Both the position numbers and the translations under genes were made by a program. A DNA stretch of 48,145 nucleotides from Clostridia bacterium (GTDB taxonomy: Bacteria > Bacillota > Clostridia > TANB77 > CAG-508), in NCBI GenBank assembly GCA_017510525.1, contig JAFWNC010000011.1, forward strand, positions 1-48,145, written 5' to 3'. A model generated the notes under the pieces. The model made no database searches, had not been told where the DNA came from, and saw nothing but the letters and a program-made list of their open reading frames with translations. Each line of letters starts with the position of its first letter. Position 1 is the first letter of the stretch. This document shows, piece by piece, positions 25,533-35,536 of the stretch.

Positions 25533-26328
25533 TGATACTGTCACCTCCTATTATTTCTCCAGAAGCGGCGTCAACGAATATTTGGTCATCTTCTTGTGTT
25601 ACTAATACCCATGCTTTATGGATTGTTTTATCTTTATTTTCTTTATAGAAACTATTTCCTTTTATTAAAGTTAATTTTGAATCTTTTATTGATTCGCTAT
25701 TTATATTATCTATAGAATTTGCTGCTCTAGAAACTGCTTCTTCAGAACTAATTGTTGTTTCTGAAGTTTCTGTATAAGGGTCATTAAATATTGTTAAAGC
25801 AACAATTTCTTCATTTTCTGGGTTAAAAAATACCTTTACTGCTTCATACATATTGTATAATCCATTATATTCTTTTTGGAAATCTGCTTCCCAAACATAA
25901 TCATCAAATTTTTCAAGGTAAACTAAAGTATATTCTGAAGGTAAATTCATTTCATTATATTTACTTGTTATAAATTCTCTAGCACTTTCTTTTGTTACTG
26001 TTGTTTTTAAGTTATATTTAGCTTCTTTTTCATATATTCCAACTAATTGTTTAGTTGAATTATTTAGTGAAACAATATAATTATCTGTATATACTTTTGA
26101 TATTTTTTGATCTGTCATTTTATCATCAAAAGCTTCAATTTTTCTGATAGTTGAATTTGTTCCTATTGGTTCTAATATGTTTTCAATTTGACTCGATATT
26201 GCTGCTTCTGTTAAACTTTCAGCTTCTTCATCTAATGATGATGAATTTTCAGTTGCTGCATATACAATAGATATTAACAGAGAAAAGAGTACTGCAATCA
26301 AGATACTGATTTTTTGGTATTTTTTCAT
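25525..26328 (-). CDS. Secreted PepSY/YcdB-like protein
   Basis: A 267-residue protein with a signal peptide (KKYQKISILIAVLFSLLISIVYA). It then has two PepSY-like parts, one around ESAREFITSKYNEMNLPSEYTLVYLEKFDDYVWEADFQKEY and a second ending KAWVLVTQEDDQIFVDAASGEIIGGD, a typical PepSY end strand. PepSY modules often inhibit or chaperone proteases, which fits its coupling to the following possible protease. ATG 26328 is preferred because GGAGG lies ahead of it; the longer frame starts inside that site. The same kind of module occurs in the convergent sigma factor fusion. Confidence 0.65.
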   Translation of the reverse strand: MKKYQKISILIAVLFSLLISIVYAATENSSSLDEEAESLTEAAISSQIENILEPIGTNSTIRKIEAFDDKMTDQKISKVYTDNYIVSLNNSTKQLVGIYEKEAKYNLKTTVTKESAREFITSKYNEMNLPSEYTLVYLEKFDDYVWEADFQKEYNGLYNMYEAVKVFFNPENEEIVALTIFNDPYTETSETTISSEEAVSRAANSIDNINSESIKDSKLTLIKGNSFYKENKDKTIHKAWVLVTQEDDQIFVDAASGEIIGGDSIND

Positions 26329-26920
26329 ATTAACCTCCATAAAAATATTTTAATATAGCTATATTTGATTTGATTGTATTATATTGTTTTGTCTTTTAGT
26401 AATAGAATGTGGAACAAAATAGAACAGTTTTTTTTATATTTTTTATAGGTAATTAATGTATCTTTTTTCTGTGGATAAAAAATGTAAAAAAGTTACATAA
26501 TTTGATGCTTATATACATAAAAAATTGAAAATAAGAATTTTCTGTAAATCATTTTGTTTTTTTCACAGATGGGTGTGAATAATTTGTCTAAAAAAATGTT
26601 GATTTTAAAGTTATTAACAGGGTTATCCACATTATCCACAGCTGCCTAAGTGGACAAAAAATAATTACAATTAAGTTACATAAATATTTCAATTCGTTGA
26701 AAAAATAGGGATTTTAGAAATCAGAACAAAAAACGCAATTAATTTTGTAGCACTTGTAAGTGCTGAAAATAAAGAGATTTATGAAAATCCACAGAATATT
26801 TTTTTGGCTTTTATAGAAATATGTGAAATAAAAATATTATTGATTATTTGTAACAATTATGTTAAAATTGTTTGGTAAAAACTTTTATTTATATATCTTT
26901 TATGTATAGGAGGTATTTTT
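26329..26920. other. 592-base AT-rich gap with three perfect DnaA boxes
   Basis: No coding signal. TTATCCACA occurs at 26623-26631 and again directly abutting at 26632-26640; the reverse form TGTGGATAA is at 26470-26478. Weaker near-matches lie at 26611 (TTATTAACA) and near 26788 (AAATCCACA). The surroundings are T/A-rich with several TTACATAA-like words. It resembles part of an origin or a DnaA-titrating/regulatory cluster, but dnaA/dnaN are not here and gene directions do not flip around it, so chromosomal oriC is not supported. Confidence 0.6.
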
Positions 26921-27307
26921 ATGGAGAGAAGAATCTTGAAATTTAATCCTCGGATTGAGGACATTCCCAAAGAAGTAAGGAGAGCCTATAATACTACTTT
27001 TGAGATAGTTGGCGTTGATGAGATTAGAGTTTATTCTAAGATTGTCAAGTTATTTTTTAAGAGTATTATACAGGTCAAAGGTTTAAATGCTGTTGTTATA
27101 AGTGAACCTTTTTGGTTGAAGACTTATGGACGATGGGCCATAGATTCAGTTGAAAGAGTTGCATATGATTGCGGACTTGAGTTTTGGACGGTTTCTTCTG
27201 AAAGCAATGAGTTTTCTTATTCAGTAGTTAATACCGGTTATCCGGTTGAGGTTAAGGAGTATAGAGGCGTATTTGCTAGTCTTAAAAATTGGGAAAAGAA
27301 AATTTAA
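26921..27307 (+). CDS. Hypothetical protein with the only unshifted in-frame CGG
   Basis: A 128-residue protein of unknown family, starting MERRILKFNP-R-IEDIPKEVRRAYN. An AGGAGG site lies at ideal spacing, and a hairpin terminator follows. Codon 11 is CGG (26951-26953), and here the frame simply continues, so CGG must act as a triplet (or the whole protein is not made). Reading CGGA as four bases would end the chain seven codons later at TAA. Codon choice is unlike the neighbours (AGG, CGA, CCC, GGC, GAC), which suggests recent transfer. It is flanked by the DnaA-box region. There is no later ATG to serve as another start. Confidence 0.7.
   Translation: MERRILKFNPRIEDIPKEVRRAYNTTFEIVGVDEIRVYSKIVKLFFKSIIQVKGLNAVVISEPFWLKTYGRWAIDSVERVAYDCGLEFWTVSSESNEFSYSVVNTGYPVEVKEYRGVFASLKNWEKKI
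26951..26953 (+). other. In-frame CGG codon with no shift (exception)
   Basis: CCT-CGG-ATT at codon 11; the long frame continues in phase. A one-base skip would stop after LRTFPKK, so this site does not follow the rule seen at the other 11. Confidence 0.75.
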
Positions 27308-27308
27308 A

Positions 27309-27346
27309 AACAATAGCGGACATATTTAAGTGTTCGCTATTGTTTT
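27309..27346 (+). terminator. Terminator after the hypothetical gene
   Basis: AACAATAGCG-GACA / TGTT-CGCTATTGTT hairpin with T tail. Confidence 0.85.
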
Positions 27347-27364
27347 ATTAAAAACTTTTTTTGT

Positions 27365-27430
27365 GGAGCACAATGTGCTCCGCTACAAATGATTTGGGAG
27401 TGACTTCGTAGAGGAGAACTTGAGTTCTCC
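27365..27430. repeat. Two REP-like palindromes
   Basis: GGAGCACAATGTGCTCC plus GCTAC at 27365-27386, and GGAGAACTTGAGTTCTCC at 27413-27430. Confidence 0.7.
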
Positions 27431-27477
27431 ATATATGGCGAAGCCACTTTTTTCCCACAAATTTATTGAATGATGTG

Positions 27478-27506
27478 TTGAAATTTATGTGATTTTGAAG
27501 TATAAT
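27478..27506 (+). promoter_or_regulatory. Promoter of trpS
   Basis: TTGAAA (27478-27483) and TATAAT (27501-27506), 17-base spacer; AAAGGAGG before ATG 27547. Confidence 0.7.
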
Positions 27507-27546
27507 ATATGAAGTTATTTTAGTTCGTATTTTAAAGGAGGTTATT

Positions 27547-28560
27547 ATGGAAAAAAAGATTATGCTTACAGGTGATAGACCTACAGGAAAGTTACATATA
27601 GGACATTATTTTGGATCTTTGGTAAATAGAGTTAAACTTCAAGATGAATTTGAAAGCTATATATTAGTTGCAGATGTTCAGGCTTTAACTGATAATTTTA
27701 ATAATCCTGAGAAGGTTAGAAAAAATGTTAGAGAAGTTGTAATGGATTATTTATCAGTTGGTATAGACCCTGAAAAATGTACTATTTATATTCAATCTAT
27801 GATTCCTGAAGTTCCAGAACTTACTATTTATTATTCTAATTTTGTTACTATTGCTAGATTAGAAAGAAATCCAACTGTTAAAACTGAACTTGCTGCTAAG
27901 AGGGATGTTTTTGGAGAGAGCGTTACATATGGATTTTTAGGATATCCTGTAAATCAAGCTGCTGATATAACTGCTTTTGATGCAACTATTGTTCCTGTTG
28001 GCGAAGATCAACTTCCTTTAATTGAACAATGCAGGGAAATAGTTAGAAAGTTTAATAGTGTTTATGGTGAGGTTTTAAAAGAGCCAGAAGCTTATTTATC
28101 TGAAGGAAAGAGAATCAAAGGACTGGATGGAAATGAGAAAATGGGGAAATCATTGGGCAATGCTATTTATTTGTCTGATTCTCCTGAAGAAATATATAAA
28201 AAGGTTATGAGTGCAGTTACAGATCCTAAGAGAATAAAAAAGGATGATAAAGGGAATCCTGATGTATGTATGGTTTACTATTATCATAAATTGTTCTCTA
28301 ATAAAGAAGAGTGTAATGGAGTTTGTAGTGAGTGTAAAGCTGGTACAAGAGGTTGTGTTGCTTGTAAAAAACAATTAGCTGAAAATATTTCTGAATATTT
28401 GAGACCTATTAGAGAGAAGAGAAAATATTATGAGGAGCATCCAGAGGTTGTTGATCAAATTTTGATTGAGGGTACTAATAGGGCTAGAAAGAAAGCACAA
28501 GAGACTATGAAGAGGGTTAAGGGTGCTATGAAGCTTGATTATTTTGAATCTGATAAATAA
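27547..28560 (+). CDS. trpS: Tryptophanyl-tRNA synthetase
   Basis: Class I TrpRS, 337 residues, starting MLTGDRPTGKLHIGHYFGSL with the HIGH motif as HIGH; the KMSKS motif appears as EKMGKSLGNAI near residue 200. A four-cysteine cluster (CNGVCSECKAGTRGCVACK, about residues 258-276) suggests a zinc-binding insertion, as in some clostridial TrpRS. It is intact and has no in-frame CGG. It is followed by a REP pair and then obg. Confidence 0.93.
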   Translation: MEKKIMLTGDRPTGKLHIGHYFGSLVNRVKLQDEFESYILVADVQALTDNFNNPEKVRKNVREVVMDYLSVGIDPEKCTIYIQSMIPEVPELTIYYSNFVTIARLERNPTVKTELAAKRDVFGESVTYGFLGYPVNQAADITAFDATIVPVGEDQLPLIEQCREIVRKFNSVYGEVLKEPEAYLSEGKRIKGLDGNEKMGKSLGNAIYLSDSPEEIYKKVMSAVTDPKRIKKDDKGNPDVCMVYYYHKLFSNKEECNGVCSECKAGTRGCVACKKQLAENISEYLRPIREKRKYYEEHPEVVDQILIEGTNRARKKAQETMKRVKGAMKLDYFESDK

Positions 28561-28564
28561 TTTT

Positions 28565-28637
28565 GTTGGGCACATTTCAATGTGCCCCTACATTTGATAA
28601 ATAATTGCGTAAGGCACTATTTAAATGTGCCCCTACA
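28565..28637. repeat. Two directly repeated REP-like elements
   Basis: GGGCACATTTCAATGTGCCC plus CTAC (28566-28590), then a diverged copy ending AATGTGCCCCTAC (about 28609-28637). Confidence 0.65.
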
Positions 28638-28695
28638 GAAGTTTTGTGATGATTATTGGATGATGAGTTGTAATTAGAAAGGAATGTATAATAGA

Positions 28696-29971
<1,276 letters not shown>

Positions 29972-29972
29972 T

Positions 29973-30012
29973 AAAAGAATGTGATGATATATAATATCAT
30001 CACATTCTTTTT
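29973..30012. terminator. Bidirectional terminator after obg
   Basis: AAGAATGTGATGATAT / ATATCATCACATTCTT with A and T runs; between convergent genes. Confidence 0.9.
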
Positions 30013-30950
30013 TATATTTTATCTTCATTGTAATTAAGTGCAGTTTTTATTAGTTTAATAAATTTAGATATACTAAGTTTAATTTTCTTTTTTAATACGT
30101 ATATTTTTGATAATCCTTTTTCTGCTACTGATTTTTCTTCTGCTGGAACTAGAGCAGTTGATGTAATTGTTATATCTTCTATAAATTTTGGTGGTTCTGT
30201 ACTTTGTGGTTCTTTAGCTATTTTTTGTTGATATTCACCAATTAATGAGCTTACATAAACTGAACCAGCTGTAACTTGATTATCATCAAATGCTTTTTTT
30301 AAGTTTTCTTTATTTCCTTTTAGTGATTCAAAAGATATAACTTTTTCTGAAACTGTATGTTTTTCAGAATTAACGTCTATTTTTATTTCATTTATTACTG
30401 TTTTTTCTGGAATAGTTGAGGTTTCAATATTGTCTAATTTTTGAGCATTAGATACGTTTATTTCCTCTGGAACTATTACTTTTTCTGGTTGAGAGTATAT
30501 ATCTATTTCTTCTGATGAGATTGTTACTGGTTTAAATGGTGCAGTTTGATTTTCAGAAGTTTGATTATTAATTTTTAAATCTATTTCTTTTTCTGATTCT
30601 ACTATTGGTTCAAATTCTAATAAATTTTCTTCTTTTGTTTCTTCTTTTATTTCTTTTTTCAAAATTGGAGCAATATAATTATTATTGTTATTATTGTCCC
30701 AATTATTGTTTGAATCATGAAAACAAAATTGAATATCAGTACCTGTTTTAATTTCTAAAGTTCCAGTAAATCCTGATTTTGTCTTTAGTAATTCTATTTC
30801 ATTTTGGTTATCCCAAAGTTTTCCATAACCATATGAAATAAAAACTTTATCAGAATTATTTTGAAAAAGTGACCCTGTATAAGTTACTGAAAGTTTAGAG
30901 TTCTCATATACTTTGTCTTTATTAAAATAAATTTCTTTTGTAAAATCCAT
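30012..30950 (-). CDS. Cytoplasmic protein with an N-terminal starch-binding-like module
   Basis: A 312-residue protein. The first 95 residues resemble a CBM25/CBM53 carbohydrate module: KLSVTYTGSLF...VFISYGYGKLWDNQ...GTLEIKTGTDIQFCFHDSNNNWDNNNNNNYIAPI, ending in the aromatic WDNNNxxNY carbohydrate-contact motif. A long Glu/Ile/Ser-rich disordered middle (about 95-210) and a basic helical end follow. There is no signal peptide, so it would act inside the cell, perhaps on glycogen-like polymer. No catalytic domain is present. Function uncertain. Confidence 0.65.
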   Translation of the reverse strand: MDFTKEIYFNKDKVYENSKLSVTYTGSLFQNNSDKVFISYGYGKLWDNQNEIELLKTKSGFTGTLEIKTGTDIQFCFHDSNNNWDNNNNNNYIAPILKKEIKEETKEENLLEFEPIVESEKEIDLKINNQTSENQTAPFKPVTISSEEIDIYSQPEKVIVPEEINVSNAQKLDNIETSTIPEKTVINEIKIDVNSEKHTVSEKVISFESLKGNKENLKKAFDDNQVTAGSVYVSSLIGEYQQKIAKEPQSTEPPKFIEDITITSTALVPAEEKSVAEKGLSKIYVLKKKIKLSISKFIKLIKTALNYNEDKI

Positions 30951-31082
30951 CTTTTTTCTCCTAAAAATGATTTATATAGAGATTATATTATTTAATTATA
31001 TTATTTTCAACAAATTTAGATATCTTTATAGTTACATTTTTATTACATTTTAATAACAAATAGCAAAAAATAAAACTTTTGT

Positions 31083-31111
31083 TTGACAACTCAAATGTTT
31101 TGTGATAGTAT
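31083..31111 (+). promoter_or_regulatory. Promoter of lexA
   Basis: TTGACA (31083-31088) and TAGTAT (31106-31111), 17-base spacer. A Firmicute SOS box is not clearly visible in it. Confidence 0.6.
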
Positions 31112-31143
31112 AAAGAAAATAAATTGAAAATGGAGGATAAAAT

Positions 31144-31797
31144 ATGAAGAAAAAAGATCCTAATGTGTTAAATAAAAGAGAAAAGGCAATTTTAAAAGTT
31201 ATTGAAAAAAATGTTAAAACGAAAGGGTATCCACCTTCTGTAAGAGAAATTGGAAAAGCAGTTGATTTAAAAAGTACTGCTACTGTTCATATGTATTTAA
31301 ATCAATTAGAAGAAAAAGGATATATTAAAAAAGAGTCTCAAAAAGGAAGAACTCTTAAGCTATTAAAAGGCGGAGTAATGGAAGGACAGGAAAGAATAGA
31401 TAAACCTGTTTATAATGAAAAAGAATTAGCTTTTGTTCCTGTTGTTGGAAAGATTACTGCTGGTGCACCTATTTTAGCTGTTGAGAATGTAACTGATACT
31501 TTTCCTATTCCTATTGATTTTGTTGGAAATAGTGAGAGCTTTATGCTTACTGTTAGAGGAGAAAGTATGATTGAAGCGGGTATTTTAAATGGAGATTATA
31601 TTTTAGTTAAGAAACAAAATACTGCTAGAAATGGTGAAATTGTTGTTGCATTAATTGGAGAAGAGGCTACTGTTAAAACTTTTTATAAAGAAAAAGATCA
31701 TATTCGTCTTCAACCTGAAAATTCTACTATGGATCCTATTATAGTTCCTGATTGTGAGATTTTAGGTAAGGTTGCTGGCGTGTTTAGGAAGTTATAA
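31144..31797 (+). CDS. lexA: LexA SOS repressor
   Basis: A 217-residue LexA with a winged helix-turn-helix (LNKREKAILKVIEKNVKTKGYPPSVREIGKAVDLKSTATVHMYLNQLEEKGYI). The self-cleavage Ala-Gly lies in KITAGAPILAVENVTDTFPIP, the catalytic Ser in VRGESMIEAGIL, and the Lys in EEATVKTFYKE. It controls the DNA-damage response by RecA-stimulated self-cleavage. All key residues are present. GGAGG precedes ATG 31144. Confidence 0.95.
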   Translation: MKKKDPNVLNKREKAILKVIEKNVKTKGYPPSVREIGKAVDLKSTATVHMYLNQLEEKGYIKKESQKGRTLKLLKGGVMEGQERIDKPVYNEKELAFVPVVGKITAGAPILAVENVTDTFPIPIDFVGNSESFMLTVRGESMIEAGILNGDYILVKKQNTARNGEIVVALIGEEATVKTFYKEKDHIRLQPENSTMDPIIVPDCEILGKVAGVFRKL

Positions 31798-31811
31798 TAA
31801 AAAATATTATT

Positions 31812-31853
31812 AAAAAATAAGGTTTTTGGGATATCCCAAAAACCTTATTTTTT
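31812..31853. terminator. Bidirectional terminator between lexA and mutS2
   Basis: AAATAAGGTTTTTGGGAT / ATCCCAAAAACCTTATTT; perfect stem with A and T runs. Confidence 0.9.
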
Positions 31854-34172
31854 TAATTCAACTATTGTTACTCCCATTTCACCTTCACCAAATGTTCCAT
31901 ATCTATAGGATTTTACATGTGGGTGTTTTTTTAGGAAGTTTTGTATTCCTTTTCCTAGAGTACCTGTTCCTTTTCCATGTACTATTCTTACAATTTCAAG
32001 TTTACTTAGGGCTGCATTATCCAAAAATTTATCAACTATTGGTAATGATTCCTCAATGTTATATCCTATTAGGTTAATCTCTGTTGGTATTTGTTTTGGC
32101 TCAAATGTTGAGTTTCTTTTTATTGGTATTTCTTTTTTCTGTTCTTTAATAGGTGATAGTGCAGATATTTCAAAGTTTGTTTTCATATTTCCAATTTGAA
32201 TTGTAACTTTATTTGATTTGTTTGGAAGTGTTAGTATTGTTCCTATTTGATTCAATGGTTTTACAAGTACATTAAGTCCAATTTCTATTTTATCTTTATC
32301 TATTGATTCTAAGTTTATTGTTTCATCTTGTTTTGATGTTTCTGATATTTTTTTATTTAGCTTATTTCGTATTTGATTGTGTATTTTAGAGTCATTTGTT
32401 TTATTTATTTCTGAGATAAGTTCATTTATTTCTTGTTTTGTATCTAATAATAATTCTCGTGCTTCTAGTTTTGCTTTTTCAATAATCTCTTTTTTCTTGT
32501 TATCAATATTTGATTGTTTTTCAAGTAAATCCTTTTCTAATTTTTTTATGTTTTCAGATTTTTCTATAATTATTTCTTTTTCAGTTTCAATAAGTGTTTT
32601 ATCATCATAGATTGATTTTAATAAGTTTTCAATATTGATATCTTCTTTATTAACAAGTGATTGAGCATAGTCTAAGATTTCTGAAGACAGTCCAAGTTTT
32701 TTACTTATTGCAAATGCATTGCTTTGACCTGGAACTCCAATTAATAGTCTATATGTAGGAGATAGAGTATCTATATCAAATTCACAACTTGCGTTTTCAA
32801 CTTCTTCTGTTATTAATGCGTATTTTTTAAGTTCTGGATAGTGTGTTGTAACTATTGTTAAAATTTTTCTTTTTCTTAGATTTTCTAAAATGCTTATTGC
32901 TAGATTTGCTCCTTCTATTGGATCAGTTCCAGAGCCAAGTTCATCTACTAGAATAAGGCTATTTTCAGTTGCATTATTTAATATTTCTATAATATTTGTC
33001 ATGTGTGATGAAAATGTACTTAGGTTTTCTGCTATACTTTGTTCATCTCCAATATCAGTGAAAATATTATCAAATACGCATATTGAACTATTTTCACTAG
33101 CTGGAATATGTAGTCCACTCATTCCCATAGAACATAATAATCCAACAGTTTTTAATGTAACAGTTTTTCCTCCTGTGTTTGGTCCTGTTATTAATAATGT
33201 ATTAAAATTAATACCAAGGTTAATTGTTATTGGAACTGCTTTTTCTATTGGAAGAAGGGGATGTGTTGCTTTTAATAAGTTTATTTTTTTATCATTTTCA
33301 ATTGTTGGTTCTATTCCTTTTATTGATTTTGAGTATTTTGCTTTTGCAAATATGAAGTCTAGTATAGAAATTAAATTATTATTGTTTTCAATGCTTTCAC
33401 TTATTTCAAATAACATTGCTGATATTTTTTGCAAGATTTTTTCTATTTCTATTTGTTCTTCTTTTTTTAGTTCATTTATTTTGTTATTTATTTCAAATAC
33501 TGAAAGTGGTTCAATAAAAACTGTTGATCCACTTGATGAAATATCATGTATTAATCCTTTTACTTCTGATTTGTATTCGCTTTTAACTGGGACTACATAT
33601 CTATCGCTTCTCATTGTTATTATTGGTTCTTGTAGATATTTTGAGTTAAGTAGTGAATTAAGTTTTGCTTTTATTTCTTGATTTGATTTTGTTATTTCTT
33701 TTCTAATAGAGTATAATTCAGGTGATGCATGGTCATCAATTGTGTGTTCATCAGAAAATGATTTTGTTATTATTGTTTGAATTTTTGGATTCGTATATAA
33801 ATTATCGAAATACCTTTTAAGACTTGATTCTTCAATTATTGGTTCTTCTTCAAAGAAATAGTTTTTTAGTTTTTCTGAGTTTTTTAGTAATTGTCCTATT
33901 GAGTATATTCCTTCAATAGATAAGAACTTCTCATTTTTTATTTGTAGTATATATTCTTCTATTTTATTGATATTGTAAAATGATGGAGATGTTTTTCTAT
34001 CTATTAATATACAAGCATCTGTTGTTTCTTTTTGTGCTTTTTGAATCTTTTCTTTATTGTCATATGGTGTTAATTCCTTACAGTGTTTTTTTCCTGTTTG
34101 TGTTTCTGAAAATTCAGATAATATATCTAGTATTTTATTGTATTCTAATTTAAATAAGGTTTTGGTTTGCAT
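31845..34172 (-). CDS. mutS2: MutS2 family ATPase
   Basis: A 775-residue MutS2 with Walker A ITGPNTGGKTVTLKTVGLL, the DELGSGTDPIEGANLA box and the MutS signature, a long coiled-coil (about 510-620), and a C-terminal Smr domain (LNLIGYNIEESLPIVDKFLDNAAL...VRIVHGKGTGTLGKGIQNFL...GEGEMGVTIVEL). In Bacillus MutS2/RqcU senses collided ribosomes and helps split them. That is of interest here because stalled or shifted ribosomes are predicted at CGG. It has no CGG in its coding strand at all. Confidence 0.94.
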   Translation of the reverse strand: MQTKTLFKLEYNKILDILSEFSETQTGKKHCKELTPYDNKEKIQKAQKETTDACILIDRKTSPSFYNINKIEEYILQIKNEKFLSIEGIYSIGQLLKNSEKLKNYFFEEEPIIEESSLKRYFDNLYTNPKIQTIITKSFSDEHTIDDHASPELYSIRKEITKSNQEIKAKLNSLLNSKYLQEPIITMRSDRYVVPVKSEYKSEVKGLIHDISSSGSTVFIEPLSVFEINNKINELKKEEQIEIEKILQKISAMLFEISESIENNNNLISILDFIFAKAKYSKSIKGIEPTIENDKKINLLKATHPLLPIEKAVPITINLGINFNTLLITGPNTGGKTVTLKTVGLLCSMGMSGLHIPASENSSICVFDNIFTDIGDEQSIAENLSTFSSHMTNIIEILNNATENSLILVDELGSGTDPIEGANLAISILENLRKRKILTIVTTHYPELKKYALITEEVENASCEFDIDTLSPTYRLLIGVPGQSNAFAISKKLGLSSEILDYAQSLVNKEDINIENLLKSIYDDKTLIETEKEIIIEKSENIKKLEKDLLEKQSNIDNKKKEIIEKAKLEARELLLDTKQEINELISEINKTNDSKIHNQIRNKLNKKISETSKQDETINLESIDKDKIEIGLNVLVKPLNQIGTILTLPNKSNKVTIQIGNMKTNFEISALSPIKEQKKEIPIKRNSTFEPKQIPTEINLIGYNIEESLPIVDKFLDNAALSKLEIVRIVHGKGTGTLGKGIQNFLKKHPHVKSYRYGTFGEGEMGVTIVELKK

Positions 34173-34184
34173 TTTTTTCTCCTT

Positions 34185-34250
34185 TTATGGAGCACTTTAA
34201 GTAGCTCCTTTATGAATTATGGAGAACTCTAGTTCTCCGCTACAGATTTT
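34185..34250. repeat. Two REP-like palindromes upstream of mutS2
   Basis: GGAGCACTTTAAGTAGCTCC (imperfect) and GGAGAACTCTAGTTCTCC plus GCTAC. Confidence 0.65.
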
Positions 34251-34437
34251 ATTATCTCATATTTTGGGCGAAAAATCAATTGTTTGATTGATATCTAATG
34301 GATATTTTTGGTAGTATTGGATATAATTGTTATATATATTTTTAAAAATATTAAAAAAGCGGTTGAAATTTTTTAATAGGTGTAATATAATCGTAACAAA
34401 ATTGTAAATATTGTGTAAAAAGAAAGGAACGATACTG

Positions 34438-35427
34438 ATGTTTGGTCAAGATATAGGGATAGATTTAGGTACTGCAACTGTAATTGCATATGTTAAGGGA
34501 AAAGGAATAGTTCTTCGTGAACCATCAGTAGTTGCTGTTAATAGCTCATCAGGAGAGGTTTTAGCTGTTGGTCATGAAGCTAGGAGAATGTTAGGTAGAA
34601 CTCCTGGAAATATTGTTGCTACAAGACCTCTTAAAGATGGTGTAATTTCTGATTATACTGTTACTGAAAAGATGCTTAAACATTTTATTAGCAAAGTCGG
34701 TGGAAGATTTTTATTTGCACCTAGAATTATGATTTGTATTCCATCTCAAGTTACAGAGGTTGAGAAGAAAGCTGTTATTGATGCTGCTTCTAATGCTGGA
34801 GCTAGAAAGGTTTATTTAATAGAGGAACCAATCGCTGCTGCAATTGGTGCTGGAATTGATATTTCAAAACCTTGTGGAAATATGATTGTTGATATTGGTG
34901 GTGGAACTACTGATATTGCTGTTATTTCACTTGGAGGATCTGTTGTTAGTAATTCTATAAAAGTTGCTGGTGATAAGTTTGATGAAGCTATTGTTAGATA
35001 TATAAAGAAAAAATACAATGTTATGGTTGGTGAGAGAACAGCTGAAGATTTGAAGGTTAATGTTGGGTGCGTTTATCCTAAGATCCAGGATGTTGAGATG
35101 GATATTAGGGGAAGAGATTTAATTACTGGACTTCCACGTACTATTACAATTCATTCTAGCGAGATGATGGAAGCTTTAGAAGAACCTGCTAGTATGATAA
35201 TTGATGCTGTTCATTCTGTTTTAGAAAAAACGCCTCCTGAACTTGCTGCTGATATTAGTGATAGGGGAATTTATATGACTGGTGGAGGATGCTTGATTGA
35301 TGGATTAGATAAGCTTTTACAAGAAAAAACTGGTATTAATGTTATGATTGCTGAGGATGCAGTTTCTTGCGTTGCTCTTGGTACTGGAAAGGCTTTAGAT
35401 AATTTAGATATGATTGATAGAAAATAG
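34438..35427 (+). CDS. mreB: MreB/Mbl-like rod-shape protein
   Basis: An actin-like cell-shape filament protein: GIDLGTATVIAYVKGKGIVLREPSVVAVN (phosphate 1), EEPIAAAIGAGIDISKPCGNMIVDIGGGTTDIAVISLGG (phosphate 2) and DRGIYMTGGGCLIDGLDKLL (adenosine motif). ATG 34438 gives the normal MFGQDIGIDLGT start; the frame opens earlier without support. mreC/mreD are not next to it, so it may be Mbl or MreBH. It would direct cell-wall synthesis along the cylinder. Confidence 0.93.
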   Translation: MFGQDIGIDLGTATVIAYVKGKGIVLREPSVVAVNSSSGEVLAVGHEARRMLGRTPGNIVATRPLKDGVISDYTVTEKMLKHFISKVGGRFLFAPRIMICIPSQVTEVEKKAVIDAASNAGARKVYLIEEPIAAAIGAGIDISKPCGNMIVDIGGGTTDIAVISLGGSVVSNSIKVAGDKFDEAIVRYIKKKYNVMVGERTAEDLKVNVGCVYPKIQDVEMDIRGRDLITGLPRTITIHSSEMMEALEEPASMIIDAVHSVLEKTPPELAADISDRGIYMTGGGCLIDGLDKLLQEKTGINVMIAEDAVSCVALGTGKALDNLDMIDRK

Positions 35428-35439
35428 AGATAAAAAATA

Positions 35440-35514
35440 AGGGCGGGGACAAGCCCTGCCCCTACAAATATATTTAATGGAAAAGATGTAGGGGTGGGGC
35501 TTGTCCCCACCTTT
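35440..35514. repeat. Inverted pair of REP-like elements
   Basis: GGGCGGGGACAAGCCCTGCCCCTAC and, 25 bases on, GTAGGGGTGGGGCTTGTCCCCACC, facing each other. Confidence 0.75.
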
Positions 35515-35536
35515 GTTATATAAAAGGAGAATATAG

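Noticed and set aside
26329..26920. Chromosomal oriC
   Set aside because: DnaA boxes are present, but dnaA/dnaN/rpmH are absent and gene direction does not diverge around it; kept only as a DnaA-box cluster.
31083..31111. SOS box at the lexA promoter
   Set aside because: An AAC...GTT pair is visible but the spacing is wrong for the Firmicute GAACNNNNGTTC box.
32890..33681. 263-codon plus-strand open frame inside mutS2
   Set aside because: Antisense shadow of an intact, clearly recognised MutS2.
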